64,000 nucleotides of DNA from Pyrocephalus nanus (lineage: Eukaryota; Chordata; Aves; Passeriformes; Tyrannidae): positions 6,826,556 through 6,890,555 of the forward strand of contig CM076261.1 of NCBI GenBank assembly GCA_038380795.1, read 5' to 3'. Shown piece by piece: positions 12,393 through 26,125 of the stretch. Below the pieces are notes generated by a model. It was not told the origin of the DNA, did not search any database, and saw only the letters and a program-made list of their open reading frames with translations. The first letter of the stretch is position 1. Each line of letters opens with the position of its first letter. A program made the translations under genes and the position numbers.

Positions 12393-14425
12393 GTATAGCC
12401 TCAGGCTACAGGGATAAAGTTGGTGTCTAAAACAGCTGAAACACACCATTCGGTACACATGACGATTTTGAAGAAAGAAGGACATATGTGTGGCCACAGT
12501 GGGTCCATCTGGTTCCTCCAAGATTGAACTACTGATACACAAGAAAGTGTAAGATCCTGGATCCACAGGTACAGATAGGAGTATACTCTCCTAGTGGTCT
12601 GTGACTGGACTGCAGTCTGGACTGCATAAATTTCTGGGCCAAGACCATGCAAGTTTATCGATTTATTTAACTTCTTTTTGAGTCCCTGTAAACTTTTGGC
12701 CTCTGCTGTCTTCCATTGCAGTGAATGTTCTACTTGAACAGTGTGCTGTTTGAAGAATGGATTTTTCTTTGCTTTGACCCTTCCAACTGCTTATGATGGC
12801 TCTTAGTTTTGTATCATGAGAAGCAGTGCTATTCTTCTTTTTGTGTTCTCCAAGGTACTCATGATACCATATACATCTGTTGTTCTCCACTTCAGATATG
12901 TTTGTCAAGACTGAAGAACCCTACCCTGTGTAATCTCTCTCCACTGAGTTGTCTTCCTTGTAATTCTCTGCTTGACTTTTCTGCTTGTATAATTTTCTTT
13001 CCTGAGGCAGGATAGGGAGAGGAGAATGCAGTAGCAATTCAAGATGAAAATATATCAGCAGTTCACAATGTCATATTCATGTCGTCTTTTCTTTGCTCTT
13101 TTCTTCTTTTTCTGTTTTTTTTTTCCAACTTTGACAATTTGGGAGGGTATTTTTTTTTTGGTTGGGTTTTGTTGGTTTGGGGTTTTTTTCGTTATTTAGT
13201 ACTGACCTAATACTTCGAACAACTAAAGTTAGCCTAAAGGTTCTTCTCTGAGCTCAGGAGCTAACCTAGAGACTGCCAGTCAAATGTAGTTAGAAATGCC
13301 TTTCTACGTATACAATGCTTTTAGTTTATAGTAAATAAATAACACCCTCATTGAATTGCTCAGCTATCCAATAACTAACAACCTTTAGTAATTCTTCTCA
13401 GTTGTATTTTATTTTTACTGTGTTAAATAATTTGATATCAGCAGCAAAACATATGTATTTGCTATCAATGCCCTCTTCTGTGATCCTTATAGACTGTACT
13501 GGAGCAGCAGTTTCCAGAGTGACTACTTTTTCAGAAAATGTGCAGCTGTAGAGTGAACGAGACAGGAGTTTGTCAAGAAGAAAAAAATCTCAGGTGTAAT
13601 GCTATATATACATTTAGGAAAAACATTTGCTTGACTTTGCCTGACACTTGATGGTTTTCTTTTAAGGTAGCAGCTGTGGGAAAACATTAATCTTGTGTAG
13701 ACTAAATTGCCTGTAGTATATACATACCATTTTATGTAACAGTGGAGCCACTTTGCTTTTACAGTTTGCTACTAAAATCTCCTTTCAAACTAAGGTTGTA
13801 GGAATTTCCCTGTTTCTATTTGTTAGCCTGCTTACTCACTGCCTCTTGAAACACTGTAATTGCATTAGTATTTGCAGGAAAACTGTAGCTGCTTGGAAAC
13901 CTTAAGCTGGGTTTCCTCTTCCCCAACATGTGAAGAACATAGTCTGATGAAAAAATAAGTTCTTTCTTGTCACAAGAAATCTGATCATTACTATACTCCA
14001 TGCTGGAAAGGTCAAGGGAATGTTTCTGAATTCTTATGCTATCTGCTTGAAATAAAGAGTATAGCTCATGAAGTTACATTCAAAGTAATTTCCATACAGC
14101 ATAGAAATTATTACAAAAATAACATATTCAGAATCCATTTAAAGGTTTGTATTTCATCTTCGGTACTGTATTTAATCACAGAGATAAGTAGTGTTTAGTT
14201 AGTAGTAAGTTTTCAGCCTGTGGCTATTTCACTTGGGTGTCAATAGGTTTGTTACCAGCACTTCAATGTATCTGATAATGAATCTACCTTACAATCAGAA
14301 TTTCAGGACCCTATATTTTCTCCCAGTTTCCATTATTTAAGGAGGAAGGATTTTCTAAAATTTTCTCTTTTCTAAAAGAGGAAACCAAAGGCAGAATAAT
14401 GTGTCACTCTTTCACTTAACATAGC
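12393..14425. other. Non-coding DNA
   Basis: No convincing coding potential. A T/G-rich tract lies at about 13112-13190, with two long T runs and GGTTTGGGG-like sequence. Nothing else is recognised. Confidence 0.6.
13112..13190. repeat. T/G-rich low-complexity tract
   Basis: Alternating T runs of about ten and seven bases with GGTTGGGTTTTG-type segments. It is low-complexity sequence. Confidence 0.7.
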
Positions 14426-14881
14426 ATGCCACCGATAAAGCTCAAGCACTTGATACAGTATTTGAAGAGGGAATTAGGTCCAAAAGCTAGGTCTGTCTTT
14501 AGCTCAGGAGTCAGACCCATTCTCTGGGTCTACACCAACACAACCTCTGCTTCAGGCAGAGATCTGGACATAGGAACTGGTGTGTATGTGGCTGCTTACA
14601 CTGTTTGCCAGCCCACTTCTGGAACAGTTTTGGCCTGGGCCAACTTGCATGCTCTAGGCAATTTCTGGGCAGACCTGGGGCATAGCAGAGAGGAAGGAAT
14701 ATTCTCCACTGTCCACCTAGATGAGGGAGCAGCTGAAATACATCTAGACATATCTTGTGCTGTACCAACTGTGATTCATCAGAACAGCGCTCAAATCTCC
14801 TGGGTACTGAAACTCCTCGGAGATGACTCTGCATTGCTTCAGTCTCAGATGGAATTCATAATGTCCCTTATGTGCCTCTGA
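14426..14881 (+). other. 151-codon open frame of unknown origin
   Basis: This is the longest ATG-to-stop frame in the window, lying in a block that looks clearly more GC-rich than its flanks. The translation shows no signal peptide, transmembrane segment, catalytic motif or repeat that I recognise, and I cannot assign it to a family. The opposite strand is also open for about 107 codons (14511-14834), which argues that base composition rather than selection keeps the frame open. I see no upstream promoter or exon structure and no nearby partner. It may be a decayed fragment of a repeat or retro-element, a single exon, or chance. I lean towards non-coding. Confidence 0.3.
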
Positions 14882-17800
14882 ACATTTGCAAACAGCCTTT
14901 TGTTCTTTTGCTCACCCTTCTGAGAGGTCAGAAAAATCTCTTGAAACACAGCGTATAACCTTTAATGAAAGTTGTTCTGCATTGTCAAACTGGTTCTGCT
15001 TTTCATAGGCTTGATAATGCAAATATCACATTTTGTATGCTGCAAGATCACCATAGTAGTATAAGTATGGAAACACCAGAGAAGTGCCATCTGTGATGCT
15101 GAGAATCTGAATGTACAGTGTTTATTCAGCTATGAAGAGTTTATTTTGCAAATACGCATCTGAATCTCTGTAGAATAAACTATGTACAAAGTGTTTCATT
15201 TTGCCAGAGACATGTTGCATATCTAATACCTTCCCCTTCACTTCCCTGTTCTACTTGTTCTTAAAGACACAGAGTGGGGCAGTCTGGCTTCCCAGTGGAG
15301 GCTATTTCTCTTTTTAAAATACATCCAGGGTTGTGGACCCCTTTAGAAGTTCTTTCTGACTCAGAGGTTCTCTAGATCCATCCATGCTTTCCTGTCTAGA
15401 AGATTTCAATCAGTTCCAAGCTCATTTCTTTTACATTTCTCTTCTATGAGCTGGATCAGATGTGTTTCTGCAGAGGAATTGAGGTGGTGTACTGTAGTAA
15501 CAGTGTGGTGAACTACCCATATCAAAACCATGAATAATTTTTAGCAAACATGAAGATTCAAAACTAAATCTGGAAATCCAAGCAACTTTGTGGTTTTTAG
15601 ATGTTTTCTGGCAAAATGTCTCTTCTTAAAGTTACCTGTGGTAACTGTGGTAATATATTCTAGAATACAGTCTGGTACTAGAGGAGAATTTAGAAATATT
15701 TTTTCCCTTTTTAATTTTTAGGAATTATGAGGGGGTTTTTTGTTGTTTGTTTGTTTATTTGTTTGTTTTTTGTGGTTTTTTTTGTGAGATAGTTTATTTG
15801 TGTGATTCCTACAAGCCAGAGAAAACAGAAATCTAGTGCTATGCAGACAGTTGAATAGCTTGGTGAATTTGGCCTAGGGCCTAAAAATAATGATTGTGAG
15901 TTTCTATTGTTAGACATCCAAATAAAAGCTTGCAAAACTACTGATCAACCTTTACTGGGTTTATGGATGCTCATTATTGAGACATCTGAATATTTCTGTT
16001 TAGGTGGATAAATATACATTCACATCATTCTGAACCATGGTATGAAAGGTATCTCCCTGGTATTTCATAAGGATGGTTATGTCAACAAAAATTTAGATGA
16101 TCTCATATGAATAAGCATGACAGCAAGATATTGTATGAGAACAAAAAGGTTTTGAAATTTATACTACAAATTCCAATTTTTTCTACATATCTAAAATTTA
16201 ATCATTTTTACTTGTGCAATCATTCTCTTCAGGGATTAAATAGTTTTTTTACAAGAATTTCGTGCAAAATTTGTTTTCTAAATAAACTGATATCAATTTA
16301 AGTCTATCTTGCTGTTTCTAGCTTGGGAAGTGTGAGGTTGTGATGATGTGAAATACTTGTTTCAGAAGCATCTTTTTTCTGATTTCTTTGTTATTCACTC
16401 CTTCCACTTTATGAAGTAAGAATTTCCAGTAGGTTTGTCAGTTCTGTAAACACACAATAGTCCTGTCTTTAGTTTTGAACTACTCCGTTTTTAACTAACT
16501 GTTCTAGAATGTGTCACCCTTGCCTCCATTTGTTAATTAATTATATGCTAATGAAGTAGCTTTCTTTCCATCTTTTATTCTTTTGGAAACAGCACATTCT
16601 CATAATTTCTAATTTACTTATCTCCAAGTATATTGCATAAGTTCTGGGAAATATGCTGCAGGATCATTTGAAAAGCAAGTAAACACAATAAATCAGCCAA
16701 AATAAAATATGTGGACGCAAAGAAGAAAATTAATCATGAGAGCCAGGGAAAAATATAAGATCTTTGGCAGTCAAGAGGCAAGTATTTTTCTTCCACTTTA
16801 TATCAAGTTTTAAGCAGTATGGGTACTGACTATTTTTTCTTTAACTCATCTTTATCTTTTTTAACTCTTTAACTTATTTTGTGACAGATTCACAAATGTT
16901 ATAGTTTCTGCTTTTTCTATTCACAGCAGGAAAATTATAGTTTTGTCATTTTTATGACTCACTAACTGTTAGATATAAGGAAAATCCCAACTGTTTCATG
17001 TGCTGAAGAGGTTTGAGGCATTGCCCTTTCTATTGCCCAGAGTGAGGGAAACGAATCATTAAGGTAAATTTACTTTTATTTAGCCCCCCCATTGAGTTTA
17101 ATACTGGTAATTTATTGATTTATTTTGAGCACAAAACAAAAAAATATTTTGCCTTTGTCAGGCCTTTTATAGGCACAATTTGTCAAAAGATTTTAGTTCT
17201 AAGTGGCATCCACATATGAAAACATAGTGCTTTTAAGGCCCCATCATACAAACAAAGAAGGAAAAAGTGGGTAGAGCTTGGGCTGTTGTATTGCCTGCCT
17301 GCTGTCTATAAGAACTAGTCAAATTTGCATTTTGAAACACCAGGAACTTGTGTCTTTCAGAAGACTTTCTCCTCAGAGGAAAAGCAGAACCCACAGAGAG
17401 CTGGGACTTTGTGTATCAAAACACCGTACTTATTTGGGACTGACAACAAAAGCTCTAACTGGTACCAAGTGAGTAGAAACTTTGACCTGAAGTGAGAGAA
17501 AGTCTACTGAGAAACAGATGGAAGATGGAAAAATAACGTTCCTGTAGTTCAGAGGCAGAACACTTGGGAAACATACCCTTCAGGTTAACTAGGCAGATAT
17601 GTCAGTTCTTAATGGACAAAAAGCATGCACAGAGCAACAGCTCAGAATTTCTGGAGGTCTTGCAGAAGCCAGAGGAGAGGGAAGATGATGTCTTAATAGC
17701 AGATGCAGTCATAGATGGTTCTGAATTCTGAAAAGTCGGATATGTTTTCTTCTTTGCAGATATTGTCAGCAAATTCAAGAGAATCACTGTCAGACATGCT

Positions 17801-18000
17801 AAATAAAGCTGAAGGGAACGCCTCTCACCCAGAAATCCTGAGTTACACCTGAATTCTAGTTTAGGAGGAAGACAACTTTTGAACTGCAAACACTAGAATC
17901 CCTAACTACCAAATCCACAAGATATGGTAGAAGATATTGATTGAAGAAACAGGAAAACATGACTCTGAATGTATATATAATATACTTGTTTTCTCTCCAG
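14882..18000. other. Non-coding DNA
   Basis: AT-rich and stop-rich. It includes a T/TTTG low-complexity tract at about 15734-15786 and a homeodomain-site-like TTAATTAATTA at about 16532. No gene or transposon is recognised. Confidence 0.6.
15734..15786. repeat. (TTTG)n/T-rich low-complexity tract
   Basis: TTTG and TTTA units are interspersed with T runs of six to eight bases. Simple repeat. Confidence 0.8.
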
Positions 18001-18081
18001 CCAGCTTGTTGCCAGAATGGAGGAGATCAACAGTCACAGTTACTGAATTTGTTTAACCTTGGAGAAAAACTCAGAGTTCAG
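18001..18081 (+). other. Candidate 81-nt internal exon
   Basis: The stretch is preceded by a pyrimidine-rich 3' splice-site match (TTGTTTTCTCTCCAG ending at 18000) and followed by CAG|GTAACA, a good 5' splice-site match. It is 81 nt, a multiple of three, and frame 1 is open over all 27 codons, reading roughly PACCQNGGDQQSQLL followed by NLFNLGEKLRVQ. I do not recognise the peptide. No companion exons were identified, and pseudo-exons of this kind are expected by chance in 64 kb, so the call is tentative. Confidence 0.2.
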
Positions 18082-21000
18082 GTAACAATAACTTTTTATT
18101 TAACTTTTTAAGTAAACAAGTAGTATTGTGTTTATAGATTAATTTTAAAGTCACCAAAGTTTTCTTACAGCAAAAATCAGTTCATATTCTTGGTATGTTC
18201 TTGAGGAATTGACTAAGATATTTGCTACTTGTGCAATATTCCCAGATAAAATTTCAGCTTGTCTAAGGGGAAATGTATGAGAGATATCTTCATTAATTTT
18301 CATTGTAGAGATTGGCAATCAAAGTTAAGCATTAATCTGATACACAGAGTTCACATGAACCAGTTATTTAAGAACTGTAAATTTATACTGATGAGATAAA
18401 ATTCATTTTACAAAAATCAGATATAAGCATCTTACCTGCTGAGAACAAAAGATTAATCCTCCTTATTTCTCTTCTCATAATTTAAATCAGCAAGTAAGAG
18501 GTTTCCTTTTTTCAGATTTTGTTCAAGGAACAAAAAATGTGGAAAGAAACTTGTTTTTTTTTTCTCAGTATGAAATCTAAAGACTACCCTAGGCATGTTC
18601 ACAAATCAGTCAAGTTCTCACTTTAGAATTGCATTTCTTTTTAGGCAGCCCTTGATAATGTTGCTTGGACAAGGCAAAATGAGGTACAGCAGAACAAAGA
18701 TCAGCACAAATAATGCAGCACCTGTTCCATTCAATCCATTTTAACTTCTTAAATGGGAATTATGAGGACACTAATCCTCTGTCATGTAACAGCTGGGTCA
18801 TATTGGCAATAACATCAGTAATTGTTAAAGTACATCCTTAAACTCACCTAAACAGTGTACACTGAGCCCCATAGAATTCAGCTCAGAAGATAGGATACAA
18901 TTGTATAGTACAATACAGAGAGAAAATAATGAAGGTGGTTAAGGATGATGTGCTGCTGGGAAAGAACATTACTTTGACATGCTGTTTTAGCTTAATTTAG
19001 TAATACAAGGAACAAAGAAATTGTCTTGTCTTTGTTACATTGCCTAGAGGATCTGGACAAGCTGAATATAAATTGCTTAGATATCAACAGGGCAACTTAA
19101 GGGGAAAACAGACATCTAAATTAATATGAGGGACTAAAAGTACTTCTACCTAAGCCAGTTAGCTCCTTCGGAAACTAAGCTTTTTCTCAGAAAACTCCCT
19201 CTGAGCATGAAGTTCACCTGTCTTGCTGTTGAGGTGACAGTCTAAAGACATTTATTTAATTTAACTTTAGTCACTATAGTCAACAGGAATTGCAGGAAAA
19301 TCCTTATTCCATCTTTTAAACAGGTAAAGGGTGGCTATTTCTGCTGTAATAAGGGATACAAAGGTTGCTCAGCCGGCTAAGGGATCTTTTCTTAATGACT
19401 TGTTCTTTCCCATATTTGACCAACACAGTGCTTCAGGGAAAGGCCTGTGACCCCAAGAAGCCTGGGGTAGTAGTAGACTTGAATTGTGTTCTGCACTTGC
19501 TGCAGCAGTTAATGCAGCACCATATCCAAACTGGTGCATACTTAACATTAGCATTATATCCTGAGTTTACTCCAACTAGTTTGATGAATCTGTACTGCTC
19601 TGAAGCCCCAAGGCACAGGTACAGACACAGATTAAATGAGAAATACTGACTCTGTGGCAGAGATTGAAGTATCCAGACAAGGATGCTGTGACTTGAGTAA
19701 ATGCCTGTTTGTGGTGTTGTGTATGAAATCTGCATTAAAAATGTATTTGCTAAATGCATGACTCATGCAGTGAAATGCACATCTGGGAAGCAGAAAATGT
19801 ATGTTAGAGTCCCAAAGAGTCAAGAGGCTAAGACCCATCCTGGAAGAGTGCTTTAACCAACATATAGAAAATAAGCAACTATGCTCTGTAAATCTAAAAA
19901 CCGCGAGGCATTCCTTTGCATCAAAAACACAAGCCAGGTGTCTAAGTGAATTGCTTTCTAGTTACAAATCTACTCATGTTTAGGAATCTAAGGTGCATGT
20001 TTTGGCAATTAAAGCATATGTCTAAGAGAGAGAACTGATTTTAAGTATAGCACCCTTTCTGGCATGTTCTACCAACCAAACTACTTGTTTTTCAGGCAGT
20101 TGTCAGTCCCAGGCAGTCTCCAGGGCCCACATTTACCCATTTCTTATGAAATGAACTGAGGCACCTAAAAAAAATTCTAGGGTTTTTTTTCACATCTGAT
20201 CCCTTTTCTTTTAGTTCATTACTTTATAATATTTTCTTCTCTTCTTGTCAGGTGCTTTCTTTTGTAAGAGACCTGAGGTAAAGAATTAATGTCAGATAAT
20301 ATGTGGAGAATTAATGTTAATCGGCTACTACAATGGTATTTTTGACATAAACTCTGTAACAACAGTACCATATAATGCAAGATAGGCGTCTGGAATAACT
20401 GTGAGATTACCTAGCATTTTAAGGGTCACATTAGCTGCGAAGAAATATGCTAGGGTTTTATGCAAAACAGGGATACAATTAAATATTGCCAAATAGGAGA
20501 GAACACCTCTTGTGAAGCTGAACAGAATTTGTGACCTGAGTCAAATAAAAAAACTCTTTAATAAGAAGTATATGAACTCTGTACACAGTAGCCTTGAACA
20601 GAGAGTACAATTTTTTGGCAGGTATCCATCAGATCATAAGTCATCCCTATTGAGCTGACAAGGTCACTGTCCAAAAGAATTAATGCACACCTGTCATGAT
20701 TCAGGAGAAAACTGAGTAAGAAGTGTGAAGATGACTTTATATCTCTGTTTCGTAGAGATGCGACTGAACCCACTTCTGGTGTATGATATGCCTGTCACCA
20801 GATCAGTCTGGTGTCTCCAGGTCAGGATTCATATTAATAGGTCTAAGTGGATGCAGAGGAGGCTATAATTAGAAGCCTGAAAATGTGCTACATGATAAAA
20901 TTCTTCAGAAGTCGCCAAAGGAAAGGTTAATGGGATACTTGACCAAACTGATGAGTATTGACATAGAAGAGTGAAACTTAACCTGAGTCTAGGAGACAAA

Positions 21001-24000
21001 TATAACTCGTTCCTGACTCTGTGGGAAGTTAACCGTGGGAAGGATTTTACAGAGCACAGTGGTGAATTCTCTATACCTTAGCCTCCACTCTATGCCTTAG
21101 CCTCCACTTTCCCTCCACTTTGATTTCAGTGTTTGGTTCTGGTTTTTTGGAGTCTTTTTTTGGCTTTTCTCCCAGGCAAGCCTTAGTTTAAAATGGATTT
21201 AATTCGGGGGTTGTCTGACATCTGCTACATGCCTCAAACTGCAGTTCTCAAGCTGCAATTAAGAAAATCTTTTGAGGAGAGTGATGGGTGTGACCCTGCC
21301 AAGCCAAAAGGGTAATGTGAGGAGAAGAGGGCATCTAAAACTGATTAGAATCCACTGGCAGAGAAGTGGGCTCTTACTAGAAAGGTTTAAATTCCTTAGA
21401 TTTCTGCCTCCTTCCCTACTTTAAGAATCATGTGCCAAGTAGATGCTTCTAAGGATGGGCAGAGGATGTACTTTGAGAAATGTGACTGCAAAGGGTGCCG
21501 GAGAGGGTTACTGCACAGATGTCTTTTGGCCTTCTAACTTCTGTACTGGCTACCTCGCACTGCCTCATGTAATACTTTTTGTTTGTATACTGGTTCTTTA
21601 ATCCATTAATAAGAATACAATACCAAAGATAAAAAAATGGAAGTTATTTCTGAGGGTTCTGTTTGAAATCCACTCAGTTATACATTTAATGGTCACTTTA
21701 AAAGGGCATTTTAGGAATCAAATTAATTTTTGATTGTAAAGCAGAAATTGATGAGATAACCTGTTTCCCCCAAAGAAGTTTATTTCTTCTCAGTAATAAT
21801 GCAACTGTGAGCAATTTCTCAAGTGCCATCTGCAAGGTAACACAAATCATGACAGAATTATTCAGACTGAAAAGCTATATCAAGAGCCTAAATCAGTATT
21901 TAAGGTTTGTCAATATATAACTTTAATTTCAAAAGTACTCAGTACTCAGAAACTCCCAGGGGCCCCTGTGAAAGCTCTTGCTACTTTGCTGAGTCTTTTA
22001 GAATAAGGTTACTTTTTTAAATTCAATAATATTGGAAAAGCCTAATTTGTGTCTTCAAGTCTTAAAAATGTTGGCTCAGTTCTTACTTGTTATATGTCAC
22101 TCATGTAGTTACACTTCCTAGGCAGTTTGGGGCCAATGATTTTTTCTTTTCTTTTTTTGCTATTTCATAATAAAATATTAGGTTTTAATAAAAAAAAGTC
22201 TTAATGCCGTAAAACGATAGAGAAGCCAAAAGAATAATTGACTGTGAAAGTAGCTACAAAGTAGGTCATATGGCCAAAAGCAAATCTGCTTCTGTCATGT
22301 TATCATATTCTTACAGAAGTGCCACTAATATTAAAGGTATTTAAGCAATTACAAAAGCAAGAAAAATTTAAGTTAAATGACTTGACTTGCAGAAGTGCTG
22401 AGTACCCTCAAATCTGACTCAAGTCAGGAGTAGCTACAAGCACTTAACACTGCTGAAAATCAAGGAAAATTATATTGCTTACTTTTAGCTTATGTTGATA
22501 TGTCATTATAATGCTAGGATTTCCAACAATGAGAGCTTGTGATTTCTGGCGACACAGCACTGTATGAAACCCCCAAATCTTACAAAACACCAATAAATGT
22601 TGTTGAGACTGGTGTGAAGGTCCTGTTCAATGCTCACATTCCAGAGCTCTGCAGAAATCTTGACAGCCTGTTCATGGGATTGCACTGGTCTTTGGGCAAA
22701 GCAGAGGTTATGGAGACCTTGGACTGAATGAAATGCCTCCTGAGAGGGCTTCCCACTGTTGAAGGTGTTCAAGGGCCATAGGGAAATACTTAATTGCAGT
22801 CCGTAAATATGCCTAGCATAAACCTCTCACTAATTGTGAGAGAAAAAAAAGAGTAGAAGAATGCAAATAGTGCTCCCTTAGTCTTTTCCTTCTTGACCCT
22901 GTTCCCCTGAGATTCTCTCTTTTAAACACATTGTAATATTCCTGGTACCATCTGTTCACTGGGTAAAATTGCAAGCTATGAGTCTAAGACAATTGACCTG
23001 GAAAAAAAAAGATTTATTTCTTCCTCAGAAGTAAAAAGAAGTTTGACATAATTTGAATGATACCTGAAAGAATAGGCAATAGCGCAAGAGGACTCCTCTA
23101 TGAATGCAATAGCCTCAAATCCAGAGATGAGGATCTTCCAGTTTTTATATATTGAAACTTCCAATAATATGTTAGATGTGTGGAAAACCTTGAGTGATTC
23201 TAACCCACCCTGAAAACAATCTGGTCCTAACTATTTTCTTTTGGTTTTCCTACTGTTTTTACCTCTAGACAACCAAGGGACAGCAATCTGCTTTTGTATT
23301 CTCACACGTTTCCAATGCAAGATCAGAATAGGATTGGCATTGTTGACTATGCCATTTCATATGGTGGTTTTGGGGTTTTTTTTTAGATTCTATGCATGAG
23401 TTATATAAAACACCAAGTGCCAGACTATCTTGCACTAAATAGCAAAATATCTCCAGGAACAGTTTAACCCTTTTCAAAATATTTTTGTTTGAATGATATT
23501 TTAATTGGAAATACCTTCCTCAAGAAGTTTAGTTTTTGCTAATTGAGGGGAGGAAAAAAATGTTCAGAAAACTCATTTTACCTGCCACACTTGGAACTCA
23601 GGAATCAATCATTATTGTCCCAGAGACACACATTCAATTCTTAATCAGCACATTCAAGGACTGCCATGAACCAGCAAGAGAAGAAGTATTACATTTAGCT
23701 GAACTTTGATATGACTTGACAAATATGTGGAAATTCACAGTGTGATCACAGTATTAGGTGGACTGTTTATAACCCCTTGATCTTGCTTCACTGAAGACAG
23801 TGAGAGAGAACAGATAAGCATATCTGAACAGTACAAAACAGTCATCTACATGACACCATATTATTACTTTTCCTCTATGTAGAAGACATTGGAACTTCTT
23901 TATTAACTACAGAAAAATATAGAGTCTTATTTATGTCCTGATCCCAGAAGGAGCAGAAGCATTTGTAATTGTTAGAGTGCCTTCTGTGTTAGAAGATGAC

Positions 24001-26086
24001 TTCAGCAAAAGCTTTAAATGCTCAGCATCTCTCAGTTTCAAGCCATTAGCATTCTTCTCCCTCTAGGGAATATGGACTTACTACTCATACATGAAATGAG
24101 ATGCTGCTGAGGTTAGCAGCCCTCATAGCTCTTTCCAGCTTAGTGTCAAAATAGGTAAGTGACACCAGTATGTGTTTTCAACCTGGATTAGGAACGTCCT
24201 TAAAGGGGGCTGTGCAAGACAAGGTGACAACTGTCGTGGATGGCAGCCTACTGCTCATAAGGTGCTGATGTTGCCCTACCTGCAGTGGCTCCTCTCCTGT
24301 ATTATGTTCCCACTTAATCTGACAAAACAGGACAATAGGGTGCAAAGGCAAATATGAACATTCTTGTGAAAGGGAACTTCTTGTTCAGCCTGAATCAGGG
24401 ATGTGACAGTAACTTTGAGAGGATGGCTGTCAAATTCAGATGGTCTTGTTCAGAGTCAACTGTTCAATGTTGCGGGGCCATCATGGGTTTCAGTTTGGAG
24501 GGGACTCTTGAACAAATTTTCACAGGAAATGGGTCCTGTTTTTAGAGAAGGATTAAAATCAAACTAGGTTTGGCTGTCATCTGACAGTAATAAAATGTCT
24601 CAGCTGAAGTTCAGGCTCTTGGGAAACTACAGCAAAATGAAAGAAATAGTTTAACTGATAATTTAGAGGAGTGACTTTCTAAAGGGTATTTGGACATAGC
24701 AAGCAAAGGATGGTTTTGCTGTGCTATTCTAAAGCTCATGCTGCCATAACTTCACTGCCCTTTAATACCAGTTTGTGCCAGAATTAAGGCCAAGTATTTC
24801 TATCCATATTATAAGCATACTTTAATTTTGTAGTGGGTAACACAGTGCAAAAAAACCAGACAGAGGACACAGTGAAACCATAGAGACTGCCACCTGCCTC
24901 AGTAAAAAATGCCATTCTCAGCTGCTGAAATGATTCTTGACTGTACATTCCTGCCATTCTAATAAAAAATGGTGGAATTTTAAAGCCAAATAGTGTGCAC
25001 TGTTCACATTTACAGCTTCTGTGGCCAAACATGTATCCCAGAGCCCCTTCTCTCCCCCTCACCTCTCAGCACAACTGAGTCCAAAAAGCACAGGCCCTTT
25101 CCTTTTTCTTTGCTCTCTCTGTAGAAGGCAGGCAACTTGCAATGTTGTGCTGAAATACGTGAAGTGTTATTTCTTCAATTACTTTAGCTTTTAATTTCTA
25201 GGCAAATAATAATTTAGTCAATATTGCAATATATTTAACAAATATTTTAAGACTATAAACCCAAAAGTAGCTAAAAGAAGCATTTTTTTTATTTTCTCTG
25301 CTTTACCTTCCCAAGACAGCAAGTATAGGACAAGCACATTTTTTTTTAATTTTATTTTTTATTATCAGTAAAGCAGCATTAAATCATTATGATTCCTGAG
25401 TACTGTAACAACCTTTGCATCAAGAGGGGGCTAAATAACTGAAGGGTAAATAATACATGCAACAATTATTTTATTTACTTTATAAAATGGGATCTAGTCA
25501 CTGAGCTAACTTGTATTTCCTCCCATTCCTGGAAAAGAATTGAAAATCATGTTAGGAATACAGTATTTAATGTTTATTAAAAAAAAATGCAGAGTCTGGA
25601 ATTCATATTCGCATAAGACCATGGAATGCTTTATATTTTTCAGTAGAAAATTATCTCATGCCATTTTCATGGTTCTGTAATCAGAAATTACACAAGTCAC
25701 ATTCAAAGAACTGTGGGAAAGTGAAGTGACTGGATGATAGTGCAGAGTGGAGACGAAGTGGAGAAAGAAACAGTAATCATATAAATAATAGATGAAATTG
25801 CTTTAAGTGCAAGACCAGAGTGATACAGTATGTGCCCCACAAGGCCACTGTAACTATGGCAACAATGATACATGTACCCTCTTCATTGCAGATTAGTCAT
25901 ATAAATAACCAAGTGATGGACCATACACAGTGTATACTTGCACTGTAGTCACTCTCTAGCTGTCTTTTTGTTTCTGAGTGGTCCTCATTTCTTGTCTTTA
26001 CATTTTTAGAATGTTTAAAATACTTCTAAGGGAAAGTTCCTTCTCACTTAAGCCAAGACCATTTTGCATGAGGGGGGAGAATACAG

Positions 26087-26087
<1 letters not shown>
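18082..26087. other. Non-coding DNA, about 8 kb
   Basis: No coding region recognised; open frames are short and scattered on all frames. It contains a 19-bp tandem duplication at 21071-21108. A block near 22600-22790 has a weak, unconvincing CR1 resemblance. No other repeat is called. Confidence 0.6.
21071..21108. repeat. 19-bp tandem duplication
   Basis: CTATACCTTAGCCTCCACT is followed immediately by a copy with a single A-to-G difference. A further partial CCCTCCACTT follows it. Confidence 0.85.

Positions 26088-26123
<36 letters not shown>
26088..26123. repeat. (TG)18 microsatellite
   Basis: An uninterrupted TG dinucleotide run of 36 bp. Its purity suggests it is likely polymorphic. Confidence 0.95.

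Positions 26124-26125
<2 letters not shown>

Noticed and set aside
14341..14400. Possible MIR or L2 fragment (AAAAGAGGAAACCAAAGGCAG-like)
   Set aside because: Only one short landmark resembles the consensus, which is not enough to call.
22600..22790. Possible CR1 fragment (GAAGGTGTTCAAGGGCCA-like words)
   Set aside because: Only about 20 bp resemble CR1, and the required downstream 3' end is missing.
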